Assembly: GCA_008933735.1 (NCBI GenBank)
Contig: WBUL01000002.1
Span: 1-64,000, forward strand
Length of the DNA stretch: 64,000 nucleotides
Direction of reading: 5' to 3'
Source: Anaerolineae bacterium
GTDB lineage: Bacteria; Chloroflexota; Anaerolineae; Aggregatilineales; J027
Positions 60,351 through 64,000 of the stretch are shown in pieces. A program made the position numbers and the translations under genes. Under the pieces are notes generated by a model that was given only the letters and a program-made list of their open reading frames with translations, was not told the origin of the DNA and ran no database searches. The first letter of the stretch is position 1, and every line of letters starts with the position of its first letter.

Positions 60351-61691
60351 TTAAAGCGCCTGCTTCATGAACGCGGGCAGGTCAACCGCCTCGCGCGGGC
60401 CAACCCGCACTTCCCAATTCGGGAGTTCTTCTTCCAGTTCACCAGACAGAGTCGCAACATGACCAGGAATAACGACACGCTTTTGACTCACTTTGTCCGC
60501 CACGCCGAACTCCTTAACAGCTTTGGCAATCCGTTCAGCGTCAAATTTTCCAGCGGCCCATGCGGTAAGAACACTCATCCCTTCGGCATCGGTTACAACC
60601 AACCAGGCAGGCAGTCCGGAGCTTTCGACCTCGTTTGCCACGCTGAAGTACGTAATACTGAAATTAGTGGTTACCAGGACAGGTGATGCTGGGGTGGGAT
60701 TATTAATCTCATACAGTCCTGGCTGCACCTGGATCGGCTTCTGCGGATCGGTAAAGACATTTTCCCGCAGCACCAACAGCGGGTAAGCAGTTTCTGGCAA
60801 GAAATGATCCAGCACGACGAAACCGGCATACTTGGCAATCGACTGCGCCGCCATAATCATTTCCTGGTCGGGGTCTTTCAGATCGCCGGGAAAAGTCATG
60901 ATCGGGTAACCCAATGGACGAAAATTCTTCTTGAGCGCTAACCGCCGAATTTGCGTGCTAAGATTTAGAGAAGTGCTCAGGCTGCCTGTAACAGGACTTA
61001 ATACCAGGTCTTGAACCCCGGCTTCCTTGAGTTTTGCAGTCAGTTCGGCCAAGCCATCCAGCGAATCAGCCTGTACGGATAACACCGCCTGATGCTGCTT
61101 CGCCAATCCGGCCATTGCTTCCCAGTTCGCGGTGGTCGCACCGTGAACAAGGGCTGTTTCGCCGTCTATTGCCTGCAATCCAGCAGCCATAACTGCCGGA
61201 TCAAAACTGATGAGAATTAATGGTCGTCGGGTTGCTTCTCGTACCGCACGAACCGCCGCCGAAAAGGCTGCTGGATCGCCAGTAGCTGATTCGACTGCTA
61301 TACCCTCCAGTGTTAACGTCATACCAACATAATCGACAGAATAAACATCAATGGCTCTGACTCTGCTTTTGATGTCTTCCAGCGGCTCGTTATCACGCAC
61401 GCGGATGAACAGACCGGGCTTGTGGTAAAATGTTTTTTCATGCCGAAAGAGAACGGTTTCATTTCCGGCTTTGACCTCGTATCCGTTGGACTTGAGAGTC
61501 ACTAAGCGAATAGGAGGTTCTGCCGCCGACGCCAGTTTTGCCTTTGACTCATCACTGACATGCGGACAGGTGGAAAGTTCGACCTGCTTAGCAGCCAACT
61601 TCATCGAAAATGCAAGGCAGGTCGGAAAACCACAATCCTTACAGTTGGTCTGGGGAAGCAGTTTGTAAATTTCAATCCCGGAGAGTGGCAT
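60351..61691 (-). CDS. acsC: Corrinoid iron-sulfur protein large subunit (acetyl-CoA pathway)
   Basis: A 446-residue protein. The N-terminal [4Fe-4S] motif has Cys17, Cys20, Cys25 and Cys42 (LLPQTNCKDCGFPTCLAFSM, then VELSTCPHV). A TIM-barrel and a C-terminal corrinoid-binding part follow (VTTNFSITYFSVANEVESSG, VIPGHVATLSGELEEELPNW). With AcsD it carries the methyl group from methyl-THF to acetyl-CoA synthase. The start lies 12 bases after the acsD stop. Length matches the family. Confidence 0.95.
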   Translation of the reverse strand: MPLSGIEIYKLLPQTNCKDCGFPTCLAFSMKLAAKQVELSTCPHVSDESKAKLASAAEPPIRLVTLKSNGYEVKAGNETVLFRHEKTFYHKPGLFIRVRDNEPLEDIKSRVRAIDVYSVDYVGMTLTLEGIAVESATGDPAAFSAAVRAVREATRRPLILISFDPAVMAAGLQAIDGETALVHGATTANWEAMAGLAKQHQAVLSVQADSLDGLAELTAKLKEAGVQDLVLSPVTGSLSTSLNLSTQIRRLALKKNFRPLGYPIMTFPGDLKDPDQEMIMAAQSIAKYAGFVVLDHFLPETAYPLLVLRENVFTDPQKPIQVQPGLYEINNPTPASPVLVTTNFSITYFSVANEVESSGLPAWLVVTDAEGMSVLTAWAAGKFDAERIAKAVKEFGVADKVSQKRVVIPGHVATLSGELEEELPNWEVRVGPREAVDLPAFMKQAL

Positions 61692-61703
61692 TGTTGGTCT
61701 CCT

Positions 61704-62678
61704 TTAGGCCATTTCACGAACAGAGTTCAGATCTTTGATGGCGGTTTGAACACGTCGCACGCTTTCGGGATGCCGCAGCACCACAATATCAGCGCCCGAT
61801 TCAATGAGCGTCATCGCAGTGATCGTTTCCCAGGTGATGGCACGTTCTTCCCAACTGCCCCAGGCGTCCGGCATTCCCGCGCCAACTTTCGATTCTTTGG
61901 TTTTCCAGGCTTCATAGCCGGGGGTGACAATCATCGGAAGCTGAGTCATCCCATCACCTTGCAGGGCCGCCAGCCGCAGGCGCTCCATGACGGAATATCC
62001 GTATTCAATGCCATAACCCAATGCCCCGGTTGTAGGGTCCATCAAAATGCGATCCAATGGCAACCCCATGTCGCTGATCAGGATGTTCAACTGCTTGGCA
62101 AGATTCACATCCATCGGCGAACGCGCAATGACCAGATGATTGTTTGCCATCGCGGTTGCCACCAGGGTGCGATAGTTCTTGTCTTCACAGAGTCCTATCG
62201 CAATGCGTTCCCCTTTGGTCGCCTCTGCAACCGGCACAAGCAGTTCATTGTCTGCTTCCGCCTGACCCGGCCCCCAGACAATCAGAGGCAGGCCGGTCGA
62301 GGCCAGCACCGCTTTGGTGGCCGCTACTGCCGCCTCTGGCCTGGTTGGTTCACCATTGGCATCCGTCAAACTCAGTGCCAGAACAATGAGTTCCGCACCG
62401 GCTGCCTCTGCTGCTTTTGCCCAATCACCCGGCGCATTGACGACATCGCCCCATCGCTCCAAGAGCAGCGCCGACCAATCGTCGGGGCGGCGGTCTTTAA
62501 TCTCCAGGGCGACCAGCGGCGGGTAAGGGGCCTCATGTTCAAAATGCATAAAAGGCAGGCTTTTTTGACCACCGATGGTAACGGTATGAGACCGTGTTCC
62601 CCCTTCGGCGGCTGTTGCACCCAGTGTGATGGTACGTACCTGACCCGCCCATGTATCCTTCGGAATTTCAACTGGCAT
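61704..62678 (-). CDS. acsD: Corrinoid iron-sulfur protein small subunit
   Basis: A 324-residue TIM-barrel protein: MPVEIPKDTWAGQVRTITLG, LPFMHFEHEAPYPPLVALEI, PLDRILMDPTTGALGYGIEY and MTQLPMIVTPGYEAWKTKES. These match the AcsD/CdhD small subunit, which pairs with AcsC. It is preceded by the CBS gene (16 bases) and followed by acsC, a conserved acs order with one inserted gene. Confidence 0.95.
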   Translation of the reverse strand: MPVEIPKDTWAGQVRTITLGATAAEGGTRSHTVTIGGQKSLPFMHFEHEAPYPPLVALEIKDRRPDDWSALLLERWGDVVNAPGDWAKAAEAAGAELIVLALSLTDANGEPTRPEAAVAATKAVLASTGLPLIVWGPGQAEADNELLVPVAEATKGERIAIGLCEDKNYRTLVATAMANNHLVIARSPMDVNLAKQLNILISDMGLPLDRILMDPTTGALGYGIEYGYSVMERLRLAALQGDGMTQLPMIVTPGYEAWKTKESKVGAGMPDAWGSWEERAITWETITAMTLIESGADIVVLRHPESVRRVQTAIKDLNSVREMA

Positions 62679-62693
62679 AAACTTATACTCCTG

Positions 62694-63065
62694 TTAAGAG
62701 ATCTGGCGGCGAGCAGCAGGAATTAATCGCTCTGAGGCATACCCCAGATCGCTTAATTCACTGTCCTCCCTGGCTGCCAGATGCCGTAAAAAATGCTTAT
62801 ATGAAATGGCTGCTGCCGGGTACCCGTGATGCATCAACTGGGCAGCAGTTTTGAGGGGAATATCGGGTGGAATGTGCGGTACATCATGCCGCGCATATGC
62901 TTTGACGAGTTCATCCTGTGTGACAACGCCTACTCCATGACCTTCCTCATCGAGAACCACCACACCCTCTAACAGCATATGGGCAATGCCGCGGATAGGT
63001 GTATCTGTCGGGCAGGTTTTGACCCCAATGGTCATCAGGTCACGAACGAGCAGGCGCTCACTCAT
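62694..63065 (-). CDS. CBS-domain protein within the acs operon
   Basis: A 123-residue protein with two CBS motifs: VRDLMTIGVKTCPTDTPIRG, VVVLDEEGHGVGVVTQDELV, then PLKTAAQLMHHGYPAAAISY in which the second motif is degenerate. CBS pairs bind adenine nucleotides and usually tune a partner enzyme. Its place between acsB and acsD suggests nucleotide-dependent control of the acetyl-CoA synthase/corrinoid complex, but no partner is shown. The C-terminal 30 residues are not CBS-like. Confidence 0.8.
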   Translation of the reverse strand: MSERLLVRDLMTIGVKTCPTDTPIRGIAHMLLEGVVVLDEEGHGVGVVTQDELVKAYARHDVPHIPPDIPLKTAAQLMHHGYPAAAISYKHFLRHLAAREDSELSDLGYASERLIPAARRQIS

Positions 63066-63108
63066 TGTCCTATTCCTTTAGTTTGCGGGGATGTAACACC
63101 CCACACGG

Positions 63109-64000
63109 CTAGAAAATCGGATCCATCATCAAGGCTGGATGGTTATGCTGCTCCAACCACATCAGCAGATCCTCCACAGTCGTCGCGTGGCGCTCATCTG
63201 CGATCCGCTCAATCAAATCAGGATCGCCCTCACGCTCAGCAACCGCCTGGAGCTCAGCAGCCATCGTTTCCTTCAAGACACTGCTCATCCAGATAACACG
63301 CTTGAACCCACCATCTGCTGAGATAAATTTCGGACTTACCAGGTAATACTTGCCAACTCCCATTACACCAGGGGTCTGGATACCCCCGCCCGCCATACCC
63401 GCCAGGGTGCTAAAGGTCATGCCGCTGGGGGTCATGCTGGTATCCTCACGGCTGACAACCATCACACCGTTGGCTTCAGGGATCAGCATGACGATACATT
63501 CAAAACACCCACAGGCCGTCATGGGATTTTCCATGATCGAGTACATGGAAACTTCTTCAACGGAACCATGCGAGCCGATCTTGGCATAGGCGTTTGTCCC
63601 TTCCCAGTAACCTTTGGACGGGTCAACCAGTTTGCCAAGTTTGATTGGCTGGTTCGGCCCGGTGGGATTGATGCTAAAGGATGCCTTGCAGTCCAACCAG
63701 TTGTACGCACCGCATAACCCAAGCCGTTCTGGGCTGACGATGCAAACATGATTCGGAGCGAATGACTGGCACAACGTACATGAGTAAAACTCATCAACCG
63801 CTAAATCGGTCAAATCGGCCAGCCGTTTATTACGGTAGTCATAGGCAGCACGAGCTTCCGCCAACCAATAATCGAGTTTATCGGGTTCGGTGTAAATCGT
63901 AACCTGCACCTTGTCCACAATTGCGCCAAAGTCTGCATGAAAACGAGCGTGCAGGATTTTTCCCAGATGTTCCAGATTAAATCCCTTATCCGCAGCCGCA
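63109..64000 (-). CDS. acsB: Acetyl-CoA synthase (ACS), C-terminal part, 5' end outside the window
   Basis: The reading frame stays open to the right edge, so only about the last 297 residues are seen. They hold the A-cluster ligands: YSCTLCQSFAPNHVC and SPERLGLCGAYNW supply four Cys for the [4Fe-4S] part, and MTACGCFECIVML supplies the Cys-Gly-Cys that binds the distal nickel. Upstream of the apparent GTG at 63918 the frame continues as NLEHLGKILHARFHADFGAI, matching AcsB, so that GTG is not the start. ACS condenses CO, a methyl group and CoA to acetyl-CoA. CO dehydrogenase should lie further right. Confidence 0.95.
   Translation of the reverse strand, partial: AAADKGFNLEHLGKILHARFHADFGAIVDKVQVTIYTEPDKLDYWLAEARAAYDYRNKRLADLTDLAVDEFYSCTLCQSFAPNHVCIVSPERLGLCGAYNWLDCKASFSINPTGPNQPIKLGKLVDPSKGYWEGTNAYAKIGSHGSVEEVSMYSIMENPMTACGCFECIVMLIPEANGVMVVSREDTSMTPSGMTFSTLAGMAGGGIQTPGVMGVGKYYLVSPKFISADGGFKRVIWMSSVLKETMAAELQAVAEREGDPDLIERIADERHATTVEDLLMWLEQHNHPALMMDPIF

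Noticed and set aside
1..64000. tRNA, rRNA or riboswitch genes
   Set aside because: No cloverleaf with conserved T-loop, rRNA core sequence or cobalamin/THF riboswitch core was recognised by eye; a covariance-model scan would be needed to exclude them.

Overview
The window looks like chromosome of an anaerobic Chloroflexota bacterium (Anaerolineae-like). This is inferred from gene content: a Wood-Ljungdahl operon, many LacI-controlled sugar ABC transporters, and surface lipoproteins with long Pro/Thr linkers. No rRNA or tRNA gene that could fix the taxonomy was recognised.

Layout. (1) 1-4850: the end of an IS3-family element, a 5'-truncated RHS/YD-repeat gene with a C-terminal zincin domain, and a frameshifted IS256-type transposase remnant. 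(2) 4992-15208: one tight six-gene minus-strand operon, followed by another IS3-family remnant (15290-15440). In transcription order it encodes a DUF4062-NACHT-FGS protein with a DUF89/ARMT1-like C-terminus, a Nudix-like protein, a class III aminotransferase, a Gfo/Idh/MocA dehydrogenase, a TIR-NACHT-FGS protein and a second Nudix-like protein. Two NLR-like sensors, each followed by a Nudix paralogue, bracket two small-molecule enzymes. This is the best candidate for an undescribed (probably conflict or signalling) system. (3) 15506-26443: two MalEFG-type sugar importers around a LacI repressor. The second importer is co-transcribed with a GH66 dextranase-like enzyme and a GH13 oligo-1,6-glucosidase, so the locus reads as isomalto-oligosaccharide/dextran use; matching palindromic operators lie upstream of the repressor and the second operon. 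(4) 26457-29922: small accessory genes (GNAT, Nudix, RibD-type reductase, DinB family) mixed with decayed gene fragments. (5) 30151-36289: a LacI repressor divergent from a YtfQRT-YjfF-like (furanose sugar) ABC transporter, with two operator-like palindromes between. (6) 36363-51434: a winged-helix HTH_42 protein, a 2765-residue secreted repeat protein, a SH3b lipoprotein, a TMTC-like TPR membrane protein and a secreted protein of unknown role. (7) 51487-64000: a 12-gene minus-strand Wood-Ljungdahl operon entering from the right edge: acsB (partial), a CBS protein, acsD, acsC, a RACo/AcsV-type activator, acsE, a MetV-MetF fusion, two CoA-transferase subunits, two CooC-type ATPases and an alanine-dehydrogenase-like protein.

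How they fit together: the carbohydrate importers and glycosidases would feed sugar fermentation. The acetyl-CoA operon would provide the methyl branch end (MTHF reductase, methyltransferase, corrinoid protein, activator) and acetyl-CoA synthase; the CO dehydrogenase subunit is not in the window. LexA-type SOS boxes precede a DinB-family gene and the HTH_42 gene, suggesting a small DNA-damage-responsive set.
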